This document shows, in pieces, positions 1-10,277 of a stretch of DNA of 64,000 nt. Location: assembly GCA_039881045.1 (NCBI GenBank), contig JAYWVB010000009.1, positions 620,001-684,000 of the forward strand. The letters are read 5' to 3'. The translations under genes were made by a program, and so were the position numbers. A model generated the notes under the pieces. That model had not been told where the DNA came from, ran no database searches, and saw only the letters and a program-made list of their open reading frames with translations. The first letter of the stretch is position 1. Each line of letters begins with the position of its first letter. The DNA comes from Chaetomium olivaceum. Taxonomy: Eukaryota; Ascomycota; Sordariomycetes; Sordariales; Chaetomiaceae.

Positions 1-1283
1 CACCTACGCCATTTCCACCCAGACGTACACCAGAAAGGTGGGTACCTCGTCTTGTGGCGCCTTTATGATCAACTAACACTGTAAAGGTCGACCTCCGAGT
101 CGCCAATGCTGTCTGCGCCCTCGGTGCGACCGCTGAGCGGATTTGCTCCGATATCCGTCACCTGGCCAACCTAAAGGAGATGGAAGAGCCGTTCGAGAAG
201 AGCCAGATCGTAAGGAGACTCAAATTCCCGCTACCAGTCGGAATCACGTACTAACTGAACCTAGGGAAGCTCGGCCATGGCCTACAAGGTGATTTCCTGT
301 TGATGACTGTCCGGAGGAACGCTCACTAACCATACTCCAGCGCAACCCCATGAGGTCTGAACGCATCACTGCCCTTGGCCGCAAGCTTGCCCGCCTGCCC
401 GCCAACTTCACGGCCACTTTCGAGACGCAGTGGTTTGAGAGAACGTTGGTAAAACCCCAAGCCTAGTAACTTGTGTAGAAAGCTAACGGAGATCGCAGTC
501 TTGACGACAGTGAGTTTGTCCTGACCCAACCCTAACCCTCCCCCTTTTTGGGTTGTCAGGATTTGTTTACTGCCCCTTTTGGATGCCTCTGTTTTGATGC
601 TGACTGCTTCAGGCGCCATCCGCCGTATGGATATCCCCGAGATGGTTTGTATCCCTTTTGCATCTGCTACTGTAAATTTACTCACAGCTTGCAGTTCCTG
701 TTGGCCGACTCCATCCTTCTTGCATTGGATAACGTGACCAACGGTCTGGTCGTTTACCCGAATGTTATTCGGTCCCGTATTGACCAGGAACTCCCGTTCA
801 GTATGTTATTAGGGTCCACTTTCTATGGCTGTTAATGCTAACCCAAGCAGTGGCCACCGAGTCCATCCTGATGAAACTCTCCACTCACGGTGTCTCTCGT
901 CAAGAAGCCCACGAGGAGATCCGCGTTCTGGTATGTCAGGAAGCCAGGCTATGGTCCTCCCAGAATGCTAACAGGTGACAGTCTCACCAAGCCAGCGATG
1001 TTGTCAAGCAGCAGGGCGGCCGTAACGACCTCCTTGAGCGGGTCAAGAAGGCCGAGTTCTTCAAGGTGAGTTTGCTAAGGTAGCAGAACAAACAGTGTAC
1101 GACAAAACTAACACGGTTCTGTAGCCCGTCTGGGACGAGATCGACAGCCTGGTCGACCCCAAGCTGTTCATTGGCAACTGCCCCAAGATCGTTGAGGACT
1201 ACTGCAACGGCGAGGTGGCGGAGAAGCTGGCTAAGTACAAGGACTCGCTCGAGAAGGCCTTAACAGCACAGCTTTCGATCTGA
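1..1283 (+). CDS. ADE13: adenylosuccinate lyase, 3' part (5' end outside window)
   Basis: This gene encodes the purine-biosynthesis lyase that splits SAICAR and adenylosuccinate, releasing fumarate; it acts in the cytosol as a homotetramer. Spliced exons read 1-37, 87-209, 265-288, 341-444, 499-509, 613-644, 695-800, 851-930, 982-1065 and 1125-1283. The 24-base exon encodes GSSAMAYK and joins to RNPMRSER, giving the fumarase/lyase superfamily signature loop SSxMxxKxNP. Downstream are QWFERTLDDSAIRRMDIPE, typical of the AMP-lyase C-terminal half, and the tail ending in QLSI. Splice sites were chosen to keep this known protein reading. One of them (donor GTTGGT after 444) is atypical but is the only choice that preserves TLDDS. 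The 11-base exon 499-509 is a true micro-exon. The upstream half of the gene, including the start codon, lies left of the window. The family and frame are certain; individual splice sites somewhat less so. Confidence 0.95.
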
Positions 1284-1442
1284 TCGACCTGAGCACTTGA
1301 TGCTTAGGGTATTTCTCCTGGGAAACAAAAAGTAGGGTCGGGGACTCACTAAAAGGGGCACGTGGAATCATCGCAAAGACATGTCGATGGTATATATCCC
1401 GAAAAGGTACTTGGGCAGGCAGGGTCAATAGAGTGGTCAGTA

Positions 1443-1528
1443 AAAGAGACAGCCTTTTGGCCGGAGACCCCCTTGAGCTCACGGACGGTCTCCCGTGAAG
1501 GCCGTGAAGGCATGCACATAAAGCCCTA
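1443..1528 (+). repeat. left arm of the 86-base inverted repeat
   Basis: It begins AAAGAGACAGCCTTTTGG and ends ATAAAGCCCTA. It pairs with 1966-2051 on the opposite strand with one mismatch. The last bases run into a short telomere-like CCCTAACCCT string (1524-1533) that is not part of the other arm. Confidence 0.85.
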
Positions 1529-1965
1529 ACCCTCGCGTGTGCACCTCGCTTCTTTTCGCTCCGATCCATCGATTCAAGCAACAATGCAGTCAAATCCACC
1601 TGTAAAGGCACGCGGTAAGCTGAATGAGATGAAGCTTCACTGTACCCGTATTAGTGTCACTAACCTGGTCTCTTTTCCATATCTAAGCAAGTAAGTTGTT
1701 GTTGTAAGGTTGACTTTGATATTGAGATCTTACTAGCAATTACAGACTACATTTGGTTATAAAAGACTTCTGTTTTATGCAAAAAAACTCTTCTAGTTCC
1801 GCCAGAGAAGGGTACCTGTTCTTGACATGAACTTATCACACAATTCCAAGGTAAAGAAAGGTCTTCAGTTCATCTGTTCCATTATTTCTTTTAGTTTAGA
1901 CGAGACAAAAGGGGTAGCAATCATAACCTCATACTCAGAGGTTCTCAACTTCGGTCAGTCAGCCA

Positions 1966-2051
1966 TAGGGCTTTATGTGCATGCCTTCACGGCCCTCACG
2001 GGAGACCGTCCGTGAGCTCAAGGGGGTCTCCGGCCAAAAGGCTGTCTCTTT
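1966..2051 (-). repeat. right arm of the 86-base inverted repeat
   Basis: It begins TAGGGCTTTATGTGC and ends GGCTGTCTCTTT. Read as its reverse complement it matches 1443-1528 at 85 of 86 positions. Confidence 0.85.
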
Positions 2052-2843
2052 CAGCTTTGTAGGAGGAAAAGATAAAGTGTGGAATAAGTCCCAAGACGCC
2101 AAATCCGTGCCTTGATTCGCAGCTTTACTCTCAGAAGTTTGAAATTCCATCACTAAGAGCATCGCTGAGTATGGGGTGACCCATACCAGCGAATGCCACC
2201 AACCCGGCTACTTCCCCTTCGCACTCTGTCTGATAGTAGACGGTAGTTGACATTTTGGGGCAAGGGAACCTAAACCCCACACATTTAGTCCCGAGTCACG
2301 TTGCAAAGGACCCTCATGCATACTGTGTTGGGCATTTTTCGACCTCGGCTCCTGCTTTCACGATGTCCGGTTGGACGATGAATTTACCTGTCCTTGGGCA
2401 ACCTTTGAATTATATCGCGATGTTAGCTACAAATGGATAGGCACTAGATCACCTGTGGTTGACTCCACTGCTCTCGCTCGGGTAGATTCCCCCATAACTT
2501 TGAAGGCTTGGGGTCTCCCCTCTGGACGAAGGATCGGACATGTGATAGCGGGAGGTTGGATTATGGGTTGTGGTGCACAAGAACAGCCTCGAAAGCGGGT
2601 AATTAATATACTCCATACGAGCATTGCCAACACTCAGCTAGCGGAGGAGGCTCAGGAACGGGCATGCGGAGGGAGGAAAATGGATGTAGACGGAGGAGGG
2701 CGAGTGCGGGGAGAGCATATCGGCAGCCTATCGTGGTCATATAGTTGAGCCAGTGTCGACAACCAGCGATTTTTGGAGGTGCTGTATCCTGGAGCGTTAC
2801 TCACCTAGCACAATCAACACCACGAAGCCACGACTCGCCTAGC
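2052..2843. other. gap between inverted repeat and GH30 remnant
   Basis: I recognise no gene here. Open frames of 60-125 codons exist on both strands but none resembles a known family and they overlap each other. The last part probably once served as promoter of the GH30 gene. Confidence 0.5.
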
Positions 2844-3285
2844 ATGCGCCTCACCGAAGCCCTCCTCACATCGTCCGCGGCCACCGCCATCAGCGGCGCC
2901 AACGCCACCCCCAACACCATCGCACCGCGGCAGGCCAACACCATCACGGTCGACCTGATCAAGACATACCAGCGCATGGACGGATTCGGCTTCAGCCTAG
3001 CGTTCTAGCGGGCCAACCTAATCACCAACATGTCGGACAAGACCAAGCAGTGCGAGCTGCTGGACCTGCTGTTTAACCGCACGACGGGCGCCGGGTTCAG
3101 CATCCTACGCAACGGCATCGGCTCGACGCCCAACAGCAACTCGGATTTCATGAACACTATCGCTCCGACCAACCCGGGTGGGTCGAACGCCGAGCCCAGG
3201 TATCAGTGGGATGGGAAGGATAGTGGCCCGCTGTGGGTGTCGCAGCAGGCGGTTTCGTTGTATGGGGTGAAGAGCATTTACGCGA
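2844..3285 (+). pseudogene. GH30-family glycoside hydrolase (xylanase-like), truncated remnant
   Basis: Starting at the ATG at 2844 the frame encodes a secretion-like N-terminus, then RMDGFGFSLAF, a TAG stop at 3006-3008, and in the same frame RANLI, LLFNRTTGAGFSILRNGIG and QAVSLYGVKSIYA. This is the start of a fungal GH30 endoxylanase or glucanase, in which intact members read DGFG(F)S-AFQRAN; here the glutamine codon CAG has become TAG. Reading continues to an apparent splice donor at 3286 (AGTGAGT). Beyond it I find none of the remaining barrel, including the two catalytic glutamates, so roughly the first quarter to third of the protein survives. A CAG to TAG change is the CpA to TpA type produced by repeat-induced point mutation, though one site proves nothing. 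The fragment sits just downstream of the inverted-repeat element. The family call is firm; loss of function is very likely. Confidence 0.85.
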
Positions 3286-3645
3286 GTGAGTCTTTCCCCT
3301 TCTTGCGCGGGGTTTAGAGGAGGGTAATAATAAAATGGGGGAGTAGTGCGGCGTAAGTATTCAAGATGAAATCCCTTCGTGGTAGGCTGTTCTTCTTATC
3401 CTTTCATGAGAGTAGCAGAACCTCAAATGACCTGTATAAAAATGAAATATCCAGACTTTTATGCGTTTCGTCGTTGATGTGTTATTAGAAGGAAGTAGTT
3501 ATGATGAGGTTATCGACCCCTCGTGCTCCACCCCCACCCTCCGGTCCCGGACAGCTTACCAGACTTCCCTCCGTTGCTTGATCCCGGTCATGTTTGATCC
3601 ATCTGAGCTCAACATAACTCAGAATAAAAAGGGATCAATTTAACG
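3286..3645. other. intergenic, 5' region of THI6
   Basis: This holds the decayed end of the GH30 fragment and the leader of THI6. No further GH30 exon is readable. I looked for the conserved CTGAGA and TGAACCTGA-like parts of a TPP riboswitch and found none. Confidence 0.5.
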
Positions 3646-5423
3646 ATGGGCAAACCGGAAGTCGACTACGGGCTGTATCTGGTCACCGATTCGACCCCCG
3701 CCATCCTTGGCGACAAGAATCTCAATGACGTCGTCGAGGCGTCCCTCAAGGGGGGAGTCACTATCGTCCAGCTCCGTGAAAAAAAAGGGGACACGGCAGA
3801 GTTGATTGCAAAGGCAAAGTCGTTACATGAGATCACAAAGAGGTACAATGTGCCGTTGCTCATAAACGACCGCGTCGATGTGGCCCTTGCCGTTGGTTGT
3901 GAGGGCATCCACATCGGCCAGGATGATATGGGTGTGTGAGCCTTTTATTTGTTTGTATCCTGAACAGAGTACACTAATTGTCCTATAGATCTATCAATCG
4001 CAAGGAAGCTTCTAGGACCGGATAAGATCATTGGAGTCACGGCTAGCACTGTCGACGAGGCACTCAAGGCGTGTGAGGGTGGTGCTGACTATCTCGGCAT
4101 CGGCACTGTTTACGCTACCCCAACGTGAGATATTTTGTTTTTCCTCAGGGTTTCTCTGCCGCTAACATAGCTTCCAGCAAGACCAACACCAAAGAGATCA
4201 TTGGCGCCGCCGGTGTGCGTGAGATTCTGGGGAAAATCGCCGAAGCAGGGCATCAGACTCAAACTGTCTGCATTGGTGGCATCAACGAGTCCAACCTGCA
4301 ACGCATAGTGTTCCAGTGTGCCGCAGCAAAAAAGAGTTTAGACGGCGTTGCAATAGTCAGTGCCATCATGGCGGCTCAAGATCCGGAAGCTGCCGCAACG
4401 AAGCTTCTTGGCTTGGTCAGGAATCCGCCAGCCTTCCAAGTCGATATCAGGGGGAAAGACTCAGATATTGCGGACGCAAAATCCGTGGTTGATCTGGCGC
4501 CATCTGTCCTTCAAAGGGTCCAGGAGACTACACCACTCTCACACAACATGACAAACATTGTAACGTGTCCGTTCCCCTTTCCAAACGTCCAACAGCTAAT
4601 GCCGAACAGGTCGTACAAAACATCGCGGCCAACGTCGCCCTGGCCATCGGCGCATCACCAATCATGGCCGGTTACGGGGAGGAAGCCCCTGATCTGTGTA
4701 AACTCGGAGGTGCCCTGGTGATCAACATGGGCTCAGTGGATCCCAATGGGCTGTTGAACTACCTGAAAGCACTCAAAGCGTACAATCTAGAAGGGCGACC
4801 GGTCGTGTTTGATCCAGTTGGGTATGTCTCGTTGAACACTTGACTTCAACACAAACGTGACTAACTGTTACAGTGCGGGCGCTACGTCTCTCCGGCGTGA
4901 AGCCGTCAAGACCATCATGGCCAACGGCTATCTCGATGTCATCAAGGGCAACGAGGGGGAGATCAAGACGGTATTTGGCAGTAGCCAAGAGCAGCAGCGG
5001 GGCGTCGACAGCTCGAGCACGCTGGATGCCGCGCAGAAAGCCACACTAGTTAAGGAGCTTGCTGCACGGGAAAAGAATGTGGTCGTCATGACGGGCAAGA
5101 CGGACTTCGTCAGTGACGGGGTCCGGACCTTTGCCATCGACAACGGGCACGAGTATCTCGGGATGGTGACAGGGACAGGCTGCACGCTGGGGACAACGAT
5201 CTCAGCTGCTATAGCATCGCGTAAGACGGATAGGCTAGTGGCCGTCATAGCGGCCATTTTACATTTTGAGATTGCCGCCGAGGTTGCTGCCTCCCGGCCC
5301 GAGGTTAGGGGCCCGGGTAGCTTCGTCCCAGCCTTCTTGGACGAGCTGTTCCTCATAAGGCAGGCCACGGCGAGCAAAGACTTATCTTGGCTGGGGAGGG
5401 CGAAGGTCAGGAGTGTTGCATAA
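3646..5423 (+). CDS. THI6: bifunctional thiamine-phosphate synthase / hydroxyethylthiazole kinase
   Basis: The protein joins the two halves of thiamine: the N-terminal part condenses HMP-pyrophosphate with thiazole phosphate, and the C-terminal part phosphorylates hydroxyethylthiazole for salvage. Exons 3646-3931, 3989-4124, 4178-4559, 4610-4821 and 4874-5423 join cleanly to 521 residues, the usual size of the fungal fusion. The synthase half (residues 1 to about 225) shows QLREKKGD, NDRVDVAL, GIHIGQDD, GIGTVYATPTK and CIGGIN. The kinase half (about 250-521) shows HNMTN, NIAANV, GASPIMA, DPVGAGAT, GNEGEI and the catalytic loop GTGCTLG. All intron ends are canonical and no frame problem is present. 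It is the only thiamine gene in the window. Confidence is very high. Confidence 0.97.
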
Positions 5424-5733
5424 TTGTATTTTCAGGGAAACCATTCGTCACCCCCCTTTGTCACCCTATGTTTTTGGTACCCCCGATGACCGCCTCCCGA
5501 GCTCCGCTTACCCGCCACGTGAATTGCGGGGTACCGGAAGCAGTTACCCCAAGCTCCCCTCCGCTCGGGTCCGATCCGCTGCCCCGCGTCTAGCCAGACC
5601 CACGCAGCTCCATGCGCCTGTTTTAAGAAGAGCTCCGGGCTTAAATCAACCACCAGACATCTCGGCTGAGTGCTCACTGAGTGAACTTCATACCACATCT
5701 AGCCTCTAGAACAGACACCCTTGCCCGCCGAAC

Positions 5734-6779
5734 ATGGCTGCCCCCGTTCCTGAGCGGCGGTTTAGTGAGTTCATTCTTACTCTCATGGCCAACACATTTA
5801 CTGACACATTCATGATAGAGAACCCCGCCGTCTTGTGAGCTCTCAGTGCTGTAATGAGTCTTACAGACACCTCACTAACCTGACGCCAGCGTTTGTGACA
5901 TACAAGAAAAGTTTCGCCCTAGTATTTTTGAGTTTGACAAAGTGTACGCTCCTGTCTTCATTCCCTTACCACCCCTTTTGCACTCACCACCGCATCTCAT
6001 TCTCACTATGGCCATACTGACTCATACATAACCCAGGGTTCTCACGACACGCAAACTCCTCCGCGCGGCCACCACCCTCCAAATACCCATCTTCGTGACC
6101 ACGCAAAACCGTGCCCGCCTCGGTGACACCGTCTCAGAGCTCCGTACGTCCATTCACCCTAATCACGCCCACCCTTCCTTTATCACCTCTTCATAACCGC
6201 CCCCAGCACGTGCCTCCGTCCCATGCCCAAGCCATCCACCACCCCCAAAGGGAACCACAACACCAAAACCAACAAACAAATAAACAAACAAACAAGTAAA
6301 AAAACACAACCACTAACCATCCCCGTAACCAAAACAAACAGAACCGCAGCTTGCCGCCGCCGGCCCGCTCCTCCTCGCCGACGTCGACAAGACCCGGTTC
6401 AGCATGTGGCTGCCGCCCATCTCCACGCACGCCCACTTCTCCCCTTCATCCACCACCACAACACCACACCGCACGAAATCGCGCTCGTCGGCATCGAGTC
6501 GCACATCTGCATCACGCAGACCGCGCTCGACTGCTGGCGGCCGGGCACCGGGTGTACGTGCTCGCCGACGGGGTGAGCAGCTCGAACCGCGAGGAGGTGG
6601 GGATCGCGCTGGCGCGCGTGTCCGCGGCGGGCGCGGTGGTGACGACCAGCGAAGGGTGGATCTACGAGTGCATGGGCGACGCGGGGATTCCGGAGTTCAA
6701 GGGCATGATCGGGGTGGTGAAGGATAGTGTGGGGGATACGAAGGCGGCGTTGCAGGGGTTGGTGGGGAGTAAAATTTAG
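5734..6779 (+). CDS. isochorismatase-like cysteine hydrolase, two frame breaks
   Basis: Five exons (5734-5764, 5819-5834, 5890-5943, 6037-6143, 6342-6779) give a cysteine hydrolase of the isochorismatase-like superfamily (YcaC/nicotinamidase fold). Visible are FVCDIQEKFRPSIFEF with the catalytic Asp, IPIFVTTQNRARLG, LLLADVDKTRFSMW with the catalytic Lys, and GIESHICITQTALD with the nucleophile Cys. The C-terminal part reads YVLADGVSS and MGDAGIPEFK. Two one-base losses interrupt the last exon. One lies between about 6425 and 6475 (the frame of SMWLPP changes to that of HEIALVGIE). The other is near 6530, where the frame must shift to pass from TALD to LLAAGHRVY; one more C there restores it. 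With both restored the protein would be about 215 residues, normal for this family. All catalytic residues survive, and other conserved genes nearby show the same defect, so sequence error is more likely than a pseudogene. The natural substrate is unknown. Confidence 0.8.
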
Positions 6780-7142
6780 GTAGTAGGTACATGTACATCG
6801 TTATTATCTACTCTGCTTTGGGCAGGGTGGTTTTTTGGAGGCGCGTCTGGGAGTTAGGGGGGGAAAGGAAAGGAGGGGAGGGGAGGAGGGGTCAGGAACC
6901 ACAGATGGGGTCGATACACTAGACACGAAAGATGCACACGGCACGTCTTAGGCAATTTCTTTGATTTGGTTATTTTTTGGGCGTTTACCTGCTTTCTGAA
7001 CTGCCGTTGCTGGTTGCGTCTGGTCCCAGGTCGGCATCGCAAAACATCATCGTCTTAGCCAAATCGGCCGTCATCCGTTCGTTACAAGCCCCTTCTTATC
7101 GCACGTCGGGGGTCAAATAGTAGCAAGTTGTGGACGGACACC
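6780..7142. other. intergenic between converging genes
   Basis: This stretch holds the 3' regions of the isochorismatase-like gene (plus) and the 7143-9046 gene (minus). It includes a purine-rich run near 6855-6890. I see no gene. Confidence 0.5.
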
Positions 7143-9046
7143 CTAGTCGGTCCCATTGGGCGCCTTCGGCTTGGGCGCAATCCATGAAAAAGCAGACGCG
7201 CTTCCGAGGGGGTTATTCCCGGACCGTGCGGTCAACGGTGTCTTCCCTGAGGCGTCCTGGTTGTTGGCAGCCTGATTGTTGGCTGCGTGGTTGGTAGCCG
7301 CTTGCCTCCCCTCCCCAAGGTTGGTCAAGGCGGAAACGCTGACACTGCGCTTCGTGTTTCCCCAACTTCCCTCTGCCGGTGCCTTCCGCCTTTGGTCGGT
7401 GGTGGGGCGAGGCCCTGGTGCCGGCTCATAGGCTGCTCCTGTCCTGGTCGTCGAGCTATGAGACTTGGTCGGCTTGAGAACCTTCATGTTCCGAGACCGC
7501 GCTGCTGGCTGATACCCGCTCAGCGGTGCAGTGTTGTCCCCGAGAGCGGCCGCGGCGTGCCGCCACGGTGTGCGGATAGCCGAGTTGGAGTCCGGCGTTG
7601 GGGTTCCGTCGACTCGGGCATTTGTGATTCCCTTTCGGTGGGTTCCCTTTCGGTGGATGATGGGTCAGGGCCCCCTGTGGTATGCTTATCGCTTTCTCCC
7701 CCGCTTTCAGATGCCGCACTAGTCGTCGCTGTCTTGGCCGGTTGGCTTGAGCCCGCCGTCGGCGACAGCATCACATCCGACACCGAAGTACCGCCTTCCC
7801 TCGCACCCTGAACGGACCCGTTCGCCGACCTCTCACCAGCGATGAAGACCGGGGCTGTAGCGTTTAGCCTCGGCTTGTTCGACACCATGTTGCCCGTGGC
7901 GATGTTCTTAAACATGGCATCGTCTTCGGGGCGTACAAACGGGACGGACAGCTTGTCACGGTCGCTGCCGTAGAGTGTCATCAGGTTTCGAGAAAGCAAA
8001 ATGTCGGCGCCATGCAGGCGCAGAGTGTAGCTGCCGATAAAGATGCGGATGGTCTTGGAGGAGTCACGGGCCTCTTGTTGGTCCATGCCCGTCACCTCGA
8101 ATGACGCGGTTATGCTGGGGAGATGAGGGGCTGAGCCGGTGGTCCGTGAGTTGGACTGCGTGACGGTCGCCTCGGCCAAGAAAACGGGAAGGGTAACCTG
8201 GTAAGTTCCGTCCACGTCACGGTGGATGTTGTTGGTCAGATCGAGTTCCCTGAGCAGCGAGTACTCGACCGTCGACTTCTGGGAGCCCGTGCATACTACG
8301 GCATACAAAAGCGAGGCATTCGTGAAGTTGGCCGACAGCCAGCAGCGAATGATGGATGGCGGCGCGCCCAGAACGTACAAGACGGGCGGTGGTTCCGGGA
8401 TATCCAAAGCGGAGTCGTCCTCCTGGCCACCCACTGCAAAGGTATTGTCGAGCCCGAAGCTGCTGCCGTTACGTCCCGACATGCCCGAATGCACCGAGTA
8501 GACTGACTGGCCTGCGGAGCTGTGCCTGCCGTCTGATTTGTGGGAATATGATCGCTCCATCTGATGACCCCCGAAGCCACTCCCAGGACGACTGGGGCCG
8601 AAGTCACCGGAGTGACGGGTGCCGTGGCCACTGGGATTCGCACCGTGCAGAGCGCTTTCGTCGAATCGAACACTATTGGCTCGTGAAGCCGCCCCTCTCC
8701 GTGCGGGCTCGTCCTCCGTGTCGAGAGGCAGCCCCCCGAGCAGATTGTGTTCGTCATCGGCAAGATCGTCAAGCAAGTCGTTCGAAGGCATGCGTACCGG
8801 TCCTGTAATGGAGTTAGCTCAGCGGGAACTTGGCCTGTGTGTGAGCCTGCTTACCGTGTTGAGGTGTCCCCCTAGGGCGCTTGGGAACGGGGAGTTCCAC
8901 ACAGACTTGAGAGCTGCATCGTCGGCCTGGCGTTTCTCTAGTGTCCGTATCCGTTCGCCATGCGCCTGTTGAACGTGGTGGATGCGTCTCATCTCCATCT
9001 GAACATCGTGTAACTCCTCGCGGGTGACGACAAAAACCGGATCCAT
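7143..9046 (-). CDS. conserved fungal protein of unknown function, two probable frame breaks
   Basis: The start is the ATG at 9046 (MDPVFVVTREELHDVQ). Exon 1 (9046-8855) contains a short coiled coil; after a 52-base intron, exon 2 runs from 8802. The central part (about residues 190-370) alternates beta-like segments (PPVLYVLGAPPSIIRCW, TIRIFIGSYTLRL, NLMTLYGSDRDKL) between Ser/Gly-rich disordered flanks. The C-terminus is basic and disordered, with RSRNMKVLKPTK. I recognise the overall pattern as a conserved sordariomycete protein, but not a function, and would distrust automated names. Two frame changes are needed. Exon 1 is one base short at the G-run near 8871-8875 (GALGG must lead into TPQHG before the intron to enter exon 2 in frame). 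Near 7520-7560 the frame must shift from TPRPLSG into the frame of MKVLKPTK, which ends at 7143. I treat both as likely sequence errors. That the locus is coding is very likely. Confidence 0.75.
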
Positions 9047-9761
9047 GCCCACGGAGATGAAGGAAAAACTACAAAAGTAAAAAGGTGGCCAAGGGATAAA
9101 CCAAAGCGGGCGCGAGAGAGGGTGGAATGGCGCTGATCTTTCGAAATCGGACGGGTGAAACTCGTCGGGAAGTAGAGCAAGTTCGACGAGTCTCAGGCTA
9201 GCAGGCTGGAGGCGAATAAATTGCCGTCCTTTTCTGACCTCGATCCTTGAAAAATATCAATTCTCGAGGCCCGCCTCCCCCCGCGTCGCCTGCAAGACCG
9301 CCAGGTCTTTAGCGACGTCTCTCCGCGCCCAGTCTAATTGATCCGTCCACGGGCGTGCACACAGGTCCAGGCGTTCGAGACGTCACTTCAGCCGAGGCTT
9401 GGTGCGTCGTGTTGTCGAGTGTTGGGGTTGTTTGTTTGTCGTCGCGGTCGGAATGCGGGACGGTGATAGCTTCGTAGTTCGTCGTTTGAGCGAGGTGCAA
9501 CTTCAGGCGATTACAAGCCGAAAATAACACCAAAAAGTAACTGATGGGAGTCGTTCGGTGGTTTGTCAAAGCGTACAGAGTAAAATAGAGTGATGAGATT
9601 TCGAGACCAACGAGCGATAGAGCGAGGGTGAAGGGAGAAGGATGCGAGGTGTCGTGGGTTCTTCTTATAGTATGGAACTGGAACGCCCGTGGGCAGTTGG
9701 AAGGTTATCGATTAAGTTTAGGTTGCTGTCAGCAGCAGCCCACCGAGGAACCTTATGCCAG

Positions 9762-9776
9762 TAGGGTTAGGGTTTA
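9762..9776 (+). promoter_or_regulatory. telobox-like site, two TTAGGG-type units
   Basis: The sequence TAGGGTTAGGGTTTA matches a double telomeric unit. In ascomycetes such sites in promoters can be bound by Myb-type telomere-binding proteins. Function here is inferred from the motif only. Confidence 0.4.
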
Positions 9777-9935
9777 CATGACCTGACCACAGCACGTGCC
9801 GTGCAACAGGACTTAAGTTTCTCGGGTTATTGACGATAGCAACATAACAGGTTACCGAGGTGCGAGCCTTATTGCCAATGCACTACTACTTATAACAGAC
9901 TTTGCGTCCCCTTGCCTCTTACCAACAGTTCCGCG

Positions 9936-9947
9936 TAACCCTAACCC
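9936..9947 (-). promoter_or_regulatory. telobox-like site, opposite orientation
   Basis: TAACCCTAACCC, the complement of two telomeric units, lies 160 bases from the site at 9762 and points the other way. Regulatory role is inferred. Confidence 0.4.
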
Positions 9948-10277
9948 TTCTAATAGTCCCTCCTGCGTACTTGGCAGCTTTCCACTGCAACGGTTCCTTA
10001 CCGTAAGGTTCGTACGTTGCACCGTTAGGTATCTGTCCATGTGACAAGTTCCAGAATCTTATCACCTTCCCGGAGTGGGCCCCTGAGGTGTAGAATGCCA
10101 TGAAGGCTAGGTAGTGTCAAATTCATCTGGGCGCCAGCGCACACTAAACTCTAGCTACGTCCCTAGTCCGTGACTCAACCCCTTCACAGGATTGAGCCGC
10201 CCGACACTAGGGAGAAGGATCTGCAACGCAGTCTCTACCTTGCTCCCAGGGCTCATTCCACTACCCCACGTGTACCC

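Larger units (their letters stand above)
1443..2051. mobile_element. 609-base element bounded by 86-base inverted repeats, possible MITE-like remnant
   Basis: The first 86 bases (1443-1528) and the reverse complement of the last 86 bases (1966-2051) are identical except for one A/G difference. Between them lie about 437 bases that are visibly more AT-rich than the surrounding genes and hold no credible protein. The near identity of the arms means they arose recently or are kept alike. I see no convincing target-site duplication just outside the arms (TA on the left, CA on the right), so membership in a known transposon superfamily is not shown. It could also be a DNA-only inverted duplication able to make hairpin RNA. 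Confidence 0.7.
9047..10277. other. 1.2-kb intergenic region with telobox-like sites
   Basis: This is the promoter and leader of the 7143-9046 gene plus the 3' region of the SGNH esterase. Two telomere-repeat-like sites occur at 9762-9776 and 9936-9947 in opposite orientation. A minus-strand open frame at 9919-10101 reads KVIRFWNLSHGQIPNG and looks protein-like, but I cannot place it and it lacks a convincing gene context. Confidence 0.5.

Noticed and set aside
3286..4609. TPP riboswitch in the THI6 leader or introns
   Set aside because: I looked for the conserved helices (CTGAGA and GAACCTGAT-like strings) and found neither.
9919..10101. protein-like minus-strand frame KVIRFWNLSHGQIPNG
   Set aside because: Only 60 codons, no recognised family, no start or splice context; kept only as a note in the gap description.
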